Origin: Pisolithus tinctorius | Lineage: Eukaryota > Basidiomycota > Agaricomycetes > Boletales > Pisolithaceae | Length of the DNA: 64,000 nucleotides | Assembly: GCA_024663395.1 (NCBI GenBank) | Contig: JANFAH010000038.1 | Location: 248,001 to 312,000 of the forward strand | Reading direction: 5' to 3' | In this document: positions 34,369 to 46,081 of the stretch, in pieces | How positions within the stretch are numbered: position 1 is the first letter of the stretch | Layout of the letters: every line of letters begins with the position of its first letter | Notes under the pieces: generated by a model | The model's input: the letters and a program-made list of their open reading frames with translations, nothing else | Database searches by the model: none | What the model was told of the DNA's origin: nothing | Program-made: the position numbers and the translations under genes

Positions 34369-34713
34369 GACAGGGTACAAGCAAGGGACAGCCATGTGAC
34401 AGCATGTACACACAAGACAGGCCTGAACAGAGGCCAAGGGTATACTACTAGCATGGAAGGAACAGAGACCATGGTCAAAGAAAAGAGTCTGATAGAAGGA
34501 ATGTGACCCAAGCACAGTGGCTGTAGGTATAGCATTGCACAAGAGGGAGCAAGGGCATGTGAAGGTAGTGTGTGTACAGTGGTGGATGTGAGAGGTCTGG
34601 GAATGTAATGATAGTCATGGAACAGTTGATGACAGGGGTTTACACATCCAAGGAATGCAGATTCCTCACATCATTGTTGACAGTTGAGGCTCATTTGGAA
34701 GAGTCTATCTGTC
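34369..34713. other. Gene-free spacer between LTRs
   Basis: I see no coding region or clear repeat. A short stretch at its right end (GTTGAGGCTC..TCTATCTG) resembles 37307-37335. Confidence 0.4.
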
Positions 34714-34718
34714 ACCAT

Positions 34719-37286
34719 TGTCAAGTCTGGGCCTACTCCAACCAACTCCAACACTAGACAAGGTCTGGGGAGGGGTCCAGAAGCAAGTCCAACACAGAAA
34801 GAACGAACTCCAACTGGCAGAGTGTTTGGCAGGAACAAAGGCTGCTGAAGTAAAGGCAGAGTGGAGTGAGGGTGTCAGGTTTAGCTCGTGCACTACCTCC
34901 TTGCATGATCTCAGCCCTCGTATTTCAGAGGTAGAGATCAGATGGATTGTCAGAGTTAACTCCAACAGGCAGAAGTCAGAGACAGAAGGAGTAGGAACGA
35001 AGTTGATATTTGTACTGAAGAACAGTGGAGTATGATACATGCTTTTATACTACTATGGAGGTACAGTAATTGGAACCAGAACTGACAAACAGAGACTCAT
35101 AAAATTTCAAGTAAAACTTCCTAGACAACGAATGAAGGGTAGATGGAAGACATATGAATGGGTAACACAGTACATCCAAAAAAGGGAACAGTCCAGGTGC
35201 TGGACCATGCAGTGTGCATGCTGTGGAGTACCTGACTGTGCACTGTCAGGGAGAAGTCCAAAGGGTGGTCACATGACTCCTCAGAGAATGGTCTGCATGG
35301 TGTGAGTCAAAGTGAGGTTCAGTGGTGGAAACCAACCAAAACCAACACAAAAGACAATAAGAGTGAGTGGTGGTGTGCCTATGTGGTACCTAGATGGTAC
35401 AACCTGTTATCTTGGTGGGTTTTTGCAAGCTACAACACTCAAAGACAAGTGCTGAGGGTTGGGGGTGGTCCTGACAAAGATGGAGCAGGAATGTGATAGA
35501 ATGCGATAGGGTAGACTGCTGTCAGCCTACAGAAGGATGGATGGCGACTTAATTTGATGCTCTGAGCTGCACTGAGCTCAGGGAGGACTTGGAGTGAAGC
35601 TGATTGATGATAGATGATGATAAGCAAAGTAGACAATAGCTAGACCCTTAACAAAGTCTCAACTATTGAAGCTGCTGAATGATTTACTGAGTGATGATAA
35701 AATGCAAGCAAGAGGGGGCTCTCTGACATCTTCTCCCTTTTTCTTTTTTTTCAGCTATCTAAGTACAGTGATTTATATACAGCACAGGGGCATTGCCCAT
35801 GGAAAACAAGGTGCAAACACTTGGTAAGTGATTGGTAACTGATGAGTAAGGAATGTAAGCAGTGGGTAATCATCTTAGAAAGCATTGGTGAGCATTGGTA
35901 AGGATAAGTAAGCCAAAAAGTGAAGAATCAGTGAGCAAGGTCAAAAGATTGGTAAGTATTGGCAATAGGTGAGTCAAAGACAGTCAGAATGTCAAAGTAT
36001 GAGTCAAGCAATGTCAGGAACTGGGAAAGTGCACTGGAATTGCATTGGGGGGAGGCTGTGCATGTCACATCTCAAAGAGATCACCTCTGGGCCAAAGTGG
36101 GATGACAGAGAGGCAGTGCTGATCTGATGCTGATATAGTACATCCAAAAGTGGACAGGGGGAGTCAGATGTCAACAGGGGTCAATCTTTGGGGGTCTGTG
36201 GGGTGACAGGAGCATAGGGGATTGCAACTTTCCCCCCCTAACTGTCCTCTCAGTGAAGCAAGTAAAAACTTCATGAATGAGGCTCTGTTGGAAGAGAGGA
36301 TGAAGGGGGAGTGTCTTCTGCTGTATCTTGCAACAAGGGGGCAAGATGTGCATCATGCTCATCATGGATGCGATCAGGGAGAGTGGAGAACAGTAGATTA
36401 TACTGTAGCTGTTGCAATTTTGGAAGAATGATGGACAAGACTGGTATGAAGACATTGCAGGGAGCAGGGAGGAAGGATCCATATGCTTCTTGGACTGGAG
36501 AGACTGAAATGACCACATAACACCTTTCCAAGCGAATGACAGACCTGAGGTGACCAATGAATGTCCTCCTAGAGGTCATACTGACAAAAAGAATGTGCTG
36601 TCCAAGCTGGATGGGCTGAGAGGGGGCAAATGAGGATGGGATGTACCAGGATGCTTCAGGATGGAAGCTGGTAGGAACTCCTGGTAGATATATGTAGCCA
36701 TGGTCCCTAGCAAAGGGGATAAGTGAAATGATTGATGTGGAGGTGGCCATATCAGAAGAATTAGTGAAATGAGTGTCTTTTGGAGGGAGTGCTGTAGAAA
36801 TGTGTGGAGTGTGCGAATCCTTTCCAATTTTGGAAGGTAGGATTGCATGGCTGAGCACTACAAGTGAGTGTGGGAATGGTTTTGGTATCTGCAGAAATGG
36901 TGGAGATATGTCAAAAACTGGAATGCCATACATGGGCACTTAAGACCTTTTTATTGGCACTTAACTTGCTTCCTTCCTTTTTCTTTGACATTGATGACTC
37001 ATTCTTGTGTGAGGGATGACTGCCAACATTTCTGGCTGTCCTTCTTTGCATGAGGGCTATGGTCTTCATCTCCATTCATCAGCTGCATCCATGTCCACCT
37101 CACCAAACACCTCTGGGGTGTGACAGCAGTCCAGTACTTGGAGAGCAGAATAAGTCCAACAGCAATTGGAGCAGAGATGGTTTGTAAATGATAGAGGGTG
37201 GGCAGAGTTGGTGTGGAGTGAGTGAATGACTGGTGGAAAATGGTGTGGAGCAAGTGAGGACTTAGGATGAATGCATGGTCATGACA
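34719..37286 (+). mobile_element. Solo LTR-B split by LTR-P, TSD ACCAT
   Basis: LTR-B runs 34719-35300 and resumes 37126-37286. Perfect ACCAT copies lie at 34714-34718 and 37287-37291. No internal region is present. Confidence 0.9.
35301..37125 (-). mobile_element. Solo LTR-P
   Basis: 1825 bp, TGTGAGTCAAAG to GGGTGTGACA, nearly identical to 22912-24737. The five bases on each side (CATGG and GCAGT) are not a clean duplication, so the site may have decayed. It contains the minus-strand open frame 36271-36939 of 222 codons, conserved in the other copy. Confidence 0.82.
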
Positions 37287-37291
37287 ACCAT

Positions 37292-37984
37292 TCACCATAC
37301 TTGGTAGTTGAGGCTCCATCAAGGGTCTATCTACCTCCATCCTGTATCTGAAGCTTTCTCCACTCTTAGTCAGCAGTCTTGCTTAGTCATCCCTCCACTC
37401 CTGCATAACTCATCATTGACTTGTGCCAGGAGCACCTCCTGTTGAAGATCATCACTCTAGAGTACTTTCAGCTGAACACCTTCACTCTGTTCAGCATCCC
37501 CCATCCAGTCATCACTTGCTCATCTACTCCTGTGTAACTCATCATCAACTTGTGCCAGGAGCACCTGCCATCAAAGTTTCCCCTCTCTAGATTCTTTCTG
37601 CCCTCCAAGTTCTGCAGAGGCAAACCACCACTCACTTTTTATTTGTCTTTAGTGTTGGATTTGGTTGGTTTTTACTGCCTTTCCATACCTTGACTCACAC
37701 CATCTGAGGGCCAACTGAGATAGACAGAGTTGGATTCGACATTGTTTAGTGTGACCTTGTAGAACTAGAGAGCGACTGGAATAAAGCTGCCATGGTTTGA
37801 GCTGGGCAGGGCTCATAACCTTCTGTGGCATTGTTTCCAAGTAGTGACAGACTGATAAGAGAAGGTACTCCTGCAGGCTTCTATTGGGAGAAGACTGAGG
37901 TGCATGAAGGAAAAACAATGTGCCAAAATGACTGTGCTTATGTAAGATATTACCAGTGTAAGAAATATAATTAATGTGCATCAA
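37292..37984. repeat. Old LTR-like remnant with a short duplication
   Basis: A segment containing ACTCATCATTGACTTGTGCC followed by AGGAGCACCT occurs near 37408 and again near 37540 in slightly changed form. At 37640-37700 the sequence matches the end of LTR-P in reverse orientation, followed by a degenerate PBS-like stretch. I see no gene. Confidence 0.4.
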
Positions 37985-39230
37985 CACAGCATTGCCTGGA
38001 GAATCCCCAGCAGTGCTTGGAGAATCCCCAGAGTCAGTTGGAGAATCCCCAGGTCATAGCTTGGAGAATCCCCACCAGTGCTTGGAGAATTCCCAGGACA
38101 TAGCTTGGAGAAACCCCAGAGTGGGTGGGAGAATGCCCACCATTGCTTGGAGAGCCCCTAGAGACAGGAGTTGGATGGGAAATTCCAAGGATTGCCTGGA
38201 GGATCTGCTGCATACCCTGTGGATCCCCAGAGTGGGTGGGAAAATTTCATTGAGACCTGGACAATCTTTGACTTGTATGCAATGGCCAAGACTGGAGATC
38301 ACTGAAGACTTGGGAAGCATGGTGAAAGTATATGTCTGCTGTGCCTGGGAAATCACCATCACCAAGTACATTCTACTCCCTCCATCAGCTGTCACCAGTC
38401 TTTCCTCAGTGGTCTATGGCCATGCTTTTTCACATATTGTATAGAGTGCTCAGATCAGATTCCATGGAAATAGGTACTTGGCATGATACACACTCCTGTC
38501 AGCAGCATGGAGACTCCAAATCATTTTGATTGATCCTTCATGCTGTGATGGTGGTCTATTTGAACTGGAGGTTCCCATGACCATCTTGGAATAGGTCTGT
38601 TTGGGCTGGATGCCCCAGGAACACAGGTCCATTCAGGCTGGGGAAACCCCCAGGATGCACTGGGAACAGGTCTATTTAGGCTGGAGATTCCCCCAGGATG
38701 CCCAGGGAACAGGTCCATTTAGGCTGGGGAATCCCCCAGGATGCACTGGGAACAGGTCCATTTAGGTTGGAGAATCCCCAAGGATGCCCAGGGACCAGGT
38801 CCATTTAGGCTGGGGAATCCTCCAGGATGCCCAGGGAACAGGTCCATTTAGGCTGGGGAATCCCCCAGGATGCACTGGGAACAGGTCTATTTAGGCTGGA
38901 GAATCCCCAAGGATGCCCAGGGAACAGGTCCATTTAGGCTAAGGAATCCCCCAGGATGCACTGGGAACAGGTCCATTTAGGCTGGAGAATCCCCCAGGAT
39001 ACCCAGGAAATAGGTCTATTAACCCACTGGGGAAAGCCCCATTTGGACCCCAGGCACTCTGTTATACATAGATGTAATAATCCTGGAGAAAGTCCATGTC
39101 TGACACCTTGCTCTGGAGAATCTCCAGCAGTTGCTGGGAATACCCAGGTGGTCAACACCTATTAGGTGCATACATCTATAAGAATATATGAACCTAATAG
39201 GTCCCCTGGGGGGGGGGTGACTGAAGTGCC
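37985..39230. repeat. Minisatellite block: GGAGAATCCCC units, 43-bp array and palindromic tail
   Basis: 37985-38150 has TTGGAGAATCCCCAG units. 38600-39030 has about ten 43-bp units of GGTCCATTTAGGCTGGGG..GGGAACA. 39100-39230 has TGGAGAATCTCCAG and the inverted pair ACCTATTAGGT/ACCTAATAGGT. The same order is present at 22021-22780, so the three parts travel together. 38230-38600 between them shows no gene. Confidence 0.8.
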
Positions 39231-39478
39231 ATGTTACTTAGACCAGGTCTGCCAGTTGGGTTGGTGAGTGGAATTTTTGCTGGTACCACCCTCATGGCTT
39301 CAGTCACATAGCTTAAAATCTTCTGGTAGTGGGATCATGGATGTTCATGTTCCCACCCAGCAATCACACTATTTTAGACAAGTTAGCCTCTGCATCATGA
39401 ATTTGGCTCATGTTAAGTTATTTTTAAATTGTTGTGCCATTACCATACTTATTTGACTTATTTGCCTTTTTCTAGATG

Positions 39479-39620
39479 GGAATTCTCAGTAGCAGAGATA
39501 TGTAGCACACTGAGAATATAGTCTAAGCATGGGAAGCGAGGTGGTGTTACCTCTCTTGCTCCTGCCACTCACCTCACTCCCTGAGCAGTCTCAGTCTGCT
39601 CACTCTCAGCCTTTGTGTTT
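39479..39620 (+). repeat. Split direct repeat A1
   Basis: Matches 45329-45475 and the starts of two further copies at about 46082 and 46613. ORF1 begins directly after it. Confidence 0.75.
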
Positions 39621-39623
39621 GCA

Positions 39624-40511
39624 ATGCCAGACCTTGCATGAAACCCCCACCAAGTTGCCTGCCTGGATTTCACATCTGAGAGCTACTGTCTAGCAAGAGA
39701 CTGTCTGGTAAACAAGACAATTGACCATGATGCAGAAGCATGCCAACAGGAGCTCCTCTGGACTGTCAACAATAACCTCAAAAGACAACAATGGGACTGA
39801 CAGCTCTTAGAGGAGCAACAGGTAGCTGCAGAAAAAGAGAGACTGGCCAGAGAAGAACAAGAACAATTACAGCAGGAGCAGGAGAGAGAACATGAACTCC
39901 CTCTACAAGAGGACAAGAAGAAATACTGCCACAAGCATGTGCCAATACCACAAGATGCCATGATACCAACAGAGCCCATCATTGTCCTGGCACCCATCAC
40001 CACTTGCAAGCTCTGCAAAGGAGATTACTGCGAGCTCTATTTCTTCACCAACAAGGGGCTCAAAGATGTGGAGCTCACCCCACAATCTACAGATGATGAT
40101 GCCATGGCCCTCCTACAGTTAGGAGATGGCTTACACTCCTTTGTCCCAATAGCAGCCACACATGCCAAAGGCAACATCACCAGAGACAAAGATCTCTCCT
40201 GGGAAGAATTCACAAAAGCAGCACACTGCCTAGTTTCAGCCATGAAAGACAATGACTGGCCCAAAGGACAGACCCACAGCCATGTCAGATTCTGGCTGGC
40301 ACTAGAAAACCACCCTTGGAGACATGGTAGCTGCAACATCAGTAAGAAGGCACTCCTAGAGTACCAGGCAAGCATACACTGCAGATGGCACAACACTCTT
40401 TCAACCCCCCAGTCTTTCAACATTGCCCTCATCAACAACATGCTCCTTACTCAAATACAGGACAAACTGGTCCATTCAGCATGGGTGGTGGAACTCAACT
40501 CTTTCAGACAG
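39624..40511 (+). pseudogene. DIRS-type ORF1 (unknown function), exon ending at CAG/GTCAGC
   Basis: ATG at 39624, then a charged helical region (EEQ..LQQEQEREHELPLQEDKKKY) and a globular part with CELYFFTNKGL, HSHVRFWLALENHPW and INNMLLTQIQDKLVHSA. TGA codons at 39639 and about 39798 interrupt it; in the copy at 46225 the residue at the second position is Arg (WDRQ). All copies end with a conserved donor-like CAGGTCAG (40509, 47650, 48697), suggesting splicing to the next gene. Confidence 0.6.
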
Positions 40512-40867
40512 GTCAGCTTTTCTCTCCAAGCATCATTGAATGAAAACAAGCTAACAAATAAATACCCTTTAACACCCTGGTATGTTTCCTAATCCCTTGC
40601 TCCCCCCCTCCTCTCTTTCCCCTCTTACACACACAATGTGGGCACATCCAGTTCACACACCAACCTTGCTGGGTCCCAGGTTTGATGCCAAACATGACCT
40701 GACTATTGCATCAGGCTTACATGCCCAACCCCACCCCCCACCCCTAGCGTCATGCCTTACACAGCTCCCACACCCCACTGTGCCTAACATGGCCCAAATG
40801 CCTAACACAGCTATGCACCCCCCATACTCAGAACTAACCCACATGGACACACCACACACCATCATTT

Positions 40868-41841
40868 TTGCCCACACAGATAACACATAAGTACTCCCAC
40901 AGTGCAACTACTCAAACAGCCTCATCAAGGTTCAAATGCCCCCCCTCACCACACTTTTCCCCCTCAGACCACAGGAAATTGAGGCCTTTTTGGACAGACA
41001 TGTCATGCCCTGACTCTGGCCCACTCCCAGTATGTGCCATCTGCCTCAGCAGGGAGTGCTACAAAGGCCTGGTCATCGAATGCCAAGCAGAACACACCTG
41101 GGATGGCCATCACAGCACAAGCTCAGAACAAATTAACAGAAGCCTATTTTCTAAGGGAGGACAAAGTTATGCACAAAGTGGCAAAGAGAGGAAGGGTGCA
41201 CAGAGAGACATAACCCAAAACATCCATGTTCAGGATGTGGACTCACCACACATGGAGCCAGCCACTGCCCTAGAGCACAGAAAGCATCACCCACTAACCC
41301 CTTATAAAGCAGACATATGGGAACATGAGCTCAGTGCAGCAAGGGTAGCCCACATTTTTGCACCCATAATATCAGGCCTCCAAAATGGTTTTGTAAGAGA
41401 TTTCCCCCTGATAATGCTTACACAATCACCCCCTAATAAAGACTCAATCAATACATACCATTCTAAGTTCATGGAAATAATAAACAAGGAAACATCTAAA
41501 GGAAGATACATAGGGCCTCTGCCCCTCACAACAATAGAACAACTAATTGGACCTTATCAATCCTTGCTGCTTTCACTCATTCCCAAACTGGGGAAACCAG
41601 GAAAATTCAGACTCATACAAAACTTCTCTTTCCATCTATTGCCATTGCCATCATACCTTAATCCCTCTATTAATTCATTCATCTCAGCAGAGGATTTTCC
41701 CACTACATGGGGTGAATTCACCATAGTTTACCTACTCACATCCTGACTCCCCCCAGGGTCAGAGATAGCCACAGGTGATGTCACAGAAGCATACAGAACC
41801 ATCCCCATCCACCTGTCACAATGGCCAGCAGCAGTAGTACA
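40868..41841 (+). pseudogene. DIRS-type gag-like cysteine region and N-terminal RT
   Basis: The pattern LPVCAICLSRECYKGLVIEC is the cysteine-rich lead of basidiomycete DIRS polyproteins. The RT begins near KLGKPGKFRLIQNFS (about 41585) and reaches TEAYRTIPIHLSQWPAAVV, fingers and palm motifs, where the palindromic element interrupts it. TGA at 41744-41746 breaks the frame before the palm. Confidence 0.7.
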
Positions 41842-43338
41842 TACAGTGGCTCAAAAAACTGTCCACATGTTTGTATGTTTTACATTAGTTATGACTAAAT
41901 GCAATAATCCCTAACCCTAGCCCTAAGCCATGAGTGTATGAAATAAGGTACTTACTCTTGGCTTTCTATTGGTCCATGAATCAAGTGATTTGGATAAGAA
42001 TTGATAGAATAGCAGCCATTTGAAAATGACATGTCATGCAGACAGTTTTTTGACTTAAAGTTTTGATTACATAGTTTTGAGTTTAACAAAGTTTAAAATG
42101 CTGTGAGGGGCTTACTAATGCTTACATGGTATATCACATGGTCTATTTGATGATTTGTCATCATACAAACAATGCCAAACAATAAACCATCCTCCTGGTC
42201 CATCTGGGCCATTTTCTCAGAGTAATCCCCATAAATATTGGTGCCCACTACAGTAATGTCATCAGGATATATGTCCAACACAATCAAACCCTTAAAAAAT
42301 CTGCTTTCAGTCATCCCTGTGCTGTTTCCCCCACCCATACCTGACATGTTCTGCAACTAATCAGTACTGAGAATGCTGAAAAAGCCATGATGGTTAATCT
42401 GGCACTCTAAAACATCACCAACAATCCAATCACCTCTTATCTGGTGGGTTTCCACCTCAGGGGTGCTGGGTTGAGGGCTAGGGTGGACTAAAACTCTTCA
42501 TTACAGTCCAGGTGCCCTGGGGGGGATAGTCCACTGAACTATTAGGAGGGAGATTCCATCACTCCATCTAGCCTTGAGTATTACCTATGGTCTTATATAA
42601 CCAAATCACCCATTCTCAGTCATCCACAGTCAGCTGAGAGCACAGTCTAGCCATGCTTCCCATGCGACCTGAAGTGCACAGGAATGTTTTGTCTCACCCC
42701 AGCATTGAAACTAGTTGCACTGTGGTGAAAATGCACTGGTTAAAAGGTGTTTTGTTTGTTCATCATTTCCTGATGTGCTGGATTGACCTCCATGGCATTT
42801 CCAGCATTCTCAGTACTGATTAGTTGCAGAACATGTCAGGTATGGGTGGGGGAAACAGCACAGGGATGACTGAAAGCAGATTTTTTAAGGGTTTGATTGT
42901 GTTGGACATATATCCTGATGACATTACTGTAGTGGGCACCAATATTTATGGGGATTACTCTGAGAAAATGGCCCAGATGGACCAGGAGGATGGTTTATTG
43001 TTTGGCATTGTTTGTATGATGACAAATCATCAAATAGACCATGTGATATACCATGTAAGCATTAGTAAGCCCCTCACAGCATTTTAAACTTTGTTAAACT
43101 CAAAACTATGTAATCAAAACTTTAAGTCAAAAAACTGTCTGCATGACATGTCATTTTCAAATGGCTGCTATTCTATCAATTCTTATCCAAATCACTTGAT
43201 TCATGGACCAATAGAAAGCCAAGAGTAAGTACCTTATTTCATACACTCATGGCTTAGGGCTAGGGTTAGGGATTATTGCATTTAGTCATAACTAATGTAA
43301 AACATACAAACATGTGGACAGTTTTTTGAGCCACTGTA
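41842..43338. mobile_element. Palindromic Tc1/mariner-like foldback element with 535-bp arms
   Basis: TA flanks it at 41842-41843 and 43337-43338. The arms 41844-42378 and 42802-43336 are mirror images around 42590, with no mismatch that I found and no length change. Ends read CAGTGGCTCAAAAAACTGTC. Deleting the element restores the RT frame of the host DIRS copy. Each arm contains CCCTAACCCTAGCCCTAAGCC (41909 and 43251 regions), a telomere-like TTAGGG cluster, and the same 87-codon open frame (42093-42356 minus and 42824-43087 plus). No transposase is visible in the 423-bp loop. Confidence 0.88.
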
Positions 43339-44247
43339 CCTCACCATCCCATTCCTGCATTGACATGTGCCTTGCCTTCAGAGCCACACCTTCAGCTGGT
43401 GTCTATGGCTGAGTAGGTGACACAGGAACAGTGATTTTTCAGGCCAGAGGCATAGGCCCTCTAAGACAAGTGGGTCAACAACCACATTTTCATCGGGATA
43501 AAGCTATGCTACCTAGAAGCATACAATGCTTCAAGACAAAGGTGGCACAAACAGATTACTGAATGTGACATTCAAAGAGCAGGGGGCAGAACTTGGTTCA
43601 AAGGATGGATGCAAGATGGCACAACCAATGAGTACCCCAAAGATTGCTCATGCCCAATCCTGAACCTCTCCAAGGCTTCACCCAGATCAAACCATGATGC
43701 TGAGTTCACATACAATTTCACAGACATCAACCACCTCTCCCACAAGCTAGGAATCCCATGGGAGATAGAGAAAGACCAACCATTCATGCACTCAATGATC
43801 TACATAGGCTTCCTCTGGAACCTCAAAGACATGACAGTATCACTGAGTGAAGGGAAGGTGGAAAAATACCTGCAAGCCATCCACACATGGCATAAGAGAC
43901 TGACCCACACACTACAAGACATACAAGAGCTATACAGCAAGCTGTTACATGCATCTGCCATCATCCCCAAAGGCCATGTGTACCTCACCAGCCTCAAGTG
44001 CATGGCAGCCATATGCATGCCAAAGCTGTTCATGCCCCACCAGCCAGACAAACAGGTACAAACAGATTTGGAATGGTGGATGAACATTTTACAAACAGGC
44101 AGAGTCATCCAACCCATCACCCCTCCCCCCACACTCACAGACCTCAGAGCTTTCTCTGATGCTAGCTCTAGTTTTTTAAATGCATCCATGACTTCACTTC
44201 TGATAACCACTCTAGCATCCTTGGTGTCCACACAAGATACATACTGA
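43339..44247 (+). pseudogene. DIRS-type RT C-terminal part and RNase H
   Basis: It continues the RT from 41841. The YxDD-like palm region is degraded (VGQQPHFHRDK). From 43609 a clean frame encodes the thumb/connection (IYIGFLWNLKDMTVSL, KVEKYLQAIHTW) and the RNase H start LRAFSDASSSF, ending 44247. Confidence 0.75.
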
Positions 44248-44328
44248 GCAGAAAGAACCCAGCAGACTGCCCTTTGAGAGGGACATACCACTCCTATTCC
44301 CTCCTCTTTCCTCCAATCCCCCTCCCAC

Positions 44329-45091
44329 TTGAACTTAAACATATCATTTTCGACTTTGATGCCCCTTTATCCCCTGCTGAACACACAGCATGGAGAGAAG
44401 ACTACCATGCTACCCAACCAGCCTGGGCAGTCAACCAAGTTGCCCACCAAAAAGAAGCTGAGGCTCACTTGGCCACAGACAGGCATTCTTCCAACCAACT
44501 CATCTGACAAGCCATCAACCCCAGGCACAGAGAGCAGCATCACCAAATTTAACACACCCATTGACACTTCAGACCCAAATTCAACCCAGAGACCAAAACC
44601 CTACCATCCCTACCTTACCCCTGCCATCTCACTCCTCTGGCCCCACTGCCTAGCCGAAGAAAGACTTACCCTATGGCATCCTGCCCACCTCCCACCACAT
44701 CTGACAGTGCCTTCTCCCCTACCACAATCCACAGTGGACAGGATAACCAGCATAATCAGTGCTTCATGGACAGACTCCACTAAGGAACTATATGGAACTA
44801 GCCTTTTAGTATTCCACATCTTCTGCAATCTGAACAATATCCCAGATGAGAGCAGATGTCCAATATCCTCAAACACACTCACCACTTTCCTAGCAAGCTG
44901 TGCTAGTGCTCACTCTGGCTACCTGCTCAAGGGAGTCCCCTTCAATGTTGTCAAAGCCATGGGAAGGTGAACCAGAGATTCCTTTGCACTCTACCTCCAC
45001 CACCACACCCTGATACTAGCCCCATTCCTCCAAACAGAACCAGCAATACTAGACAAACTCAAACACTACACACTCCCCCCAGTGCACTGAA
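44329..45091 (+). pseudogene. Tyrosine recombinase, catalytic core deleted
   Basis: The N-terminal SAM-like/core-binding domain is readable: ASWTDSTKELYGTSLLVFHI and TLTTFLASCASAHSG (to about 44920). Next comes LLKGVPFNVVKAMGR and, after a TGA (probably Trp TGG), SFALYLHHHTLILAPFLQ. The latter is the C-terminal end, including the likely nucleophile tyrosine. The R..H-x-x-R segment that should lie between is missing, so an internal deletion removed the active site. Confidence 0.75.
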
Positions 45092-45173
45092 CAGTAAGTA
45101 TCTTAGCTCCTTCCCCCTTGGGCCCCAAGCTTTGCTGGATGCATCACTAACTCCTACCCTTTGGGAACCACAG

Positions 45174-45327
45174 CTCAGCTCAAGGACATCTTCAGGTCAT
45201 TGCTTAGGGCCAGAAAAACCTCCATTTTGTTGCCCAGTCCTTTCCCCTCAGTTCTTCATTCACATAGACATTTAGTACAACACCTACACTACACGTTTAA
45301 CCATCAAGAAGTAATGCATAGGTGGGA
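45174..45327 (+). repeat. Split direct repeat B1
   Basis: CAGCTCAAGGACATCTTCAG through TTAGTACAACACCT to ATGCATAG. It repeats at 45597-45750. Confidence 0.78.
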
Positions 45328-45328
45328 A

Positions 45329-45475
45329 TTCTCAGCAGTGGAGATACATAGCACACTGAGAATATAGTCTAGGTGTGGGAAGCAAGGTGGTGTTACCTCT
45401 CTTGCTCCTGCCACTCACCTCACTCCCCAAGAAGTCTCAGTCCACTCACTCTCAGCCTTTGTTTTTGCACCTACC
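45329..45475 (+). repeat. Split direct repeat A2
   Basis: Second copy of A, directly behind B1. Confidence 0.78.
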
Positions 45476-45596
45476 CACCACTCCCTCTCATGGCCTGTGC
45501 AAGACAGTCTGTACCCCAGCCTGTTTGCCCAACACTTTGAGCTTGACAGCTGCCCTTGCAAAGCTGACCTGTTCCTCACCCAGCCCTCCCACACAG

Positions 45597-45750
45597 CTCA
45601 GCTCAAGGCCATCTTTGGGTCATTGCTTAGGGCCAGAAAAACATCCAGTTTTTCACCTGGTCCTTTCCCTTCAGTTCTTCATTCACATAGATGTTTAGTA
45701 CAACACCTTCACTACACATTTAACCATCAAGCAGTAACACATAGACTTCT
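45597..45750 (+). repeat. Split direct repeat B2
   Basis: Second copy of B; right end of the element. TAAGTC-rich sequence follows at 45768-45805 and resembles the reverse of the left flank (39450-39470). Confidence 0.75.
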
Positions 45751-46081
45751 CTTTGCCAGTGCATAAGTCAGATAAGTCAAATAAGTCCAAATAAGTCAGG
45801 ATAGTATTTTGTTAATTTCCTGATGGATACAGAGGTCAGATACTACTCACTACCACCATCCAGCCTACTGATGTATGCACAAATGTGAAATTCACAGTAG
45901 CAGAGTTTCCAGTTGAAGGAATTCAAGAAATTGATGGCAATGCATTTTGTCAAAGCAAGAAGGTATGCACAGAAAAAAGGATGTCCTTCACAAATGATAT
46001 TGCATTTCAGTGTATGGGATGCATTTATGAAACTCTGGTTTTATTGCCAGACTGGGAAAGGGAATAGAGGGGCAAAAGAGA
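45751..46081. other. Gene-free spacer
   Basis: A short AT-rich stretch with TAAGTCAAATAAGTCC. A 60-codon frame at 45885 is not recognisable as a gene. Confidence 0.4.

Larger units (their letters stand above)
39479..45750 (+). mobile_element. DIRS/Ngaro-type tyrosine-recombinase retrotransposon with split direct repeats
   Basis: Repeat A (GAATTCTCAGTAGCAGAGAT..) is at 39479-39620 and again at 45329-45475. Repeat B (CAGCTCAAGGACATCTTC..) is at 45174-45327 and again at 45597-45750. The order A1 - genes - B1 A2 - B2 is the split-direct-repeat structure of Ngaro/PAT elements. Genes in order: ORF1, gag-like cysteine protein, RT/RNase H, tyrosine recombinase. It is interrupted at 41842-43338 by a palindromic element. 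CpG-poor with many stops. Confidence 0.8.

Noticed and set aside
36271..36939. Host gene call for the 222-codon frame
   Set aside because: It lies wholly within a repeated LTR and has no recognised motif, so it is reported only as a curiosity.
41907..41928. True telomere or chromosome end
   Set aside because: Only about three imperfect TTAGGG-type units occur per arm, inside a transposon with sequence on both sides.
42093..43087. Two identical 87-codon frames as a duplicated gene
   Set aside because: They are mirror copies produced by the palindrome arms. I recognise no domain and kept them only as an observation.
45375..45766. Small plus-strand frames at the DIRS right end
   Set aside because: They lie in the split direct repeats and differ between the A and B copies.
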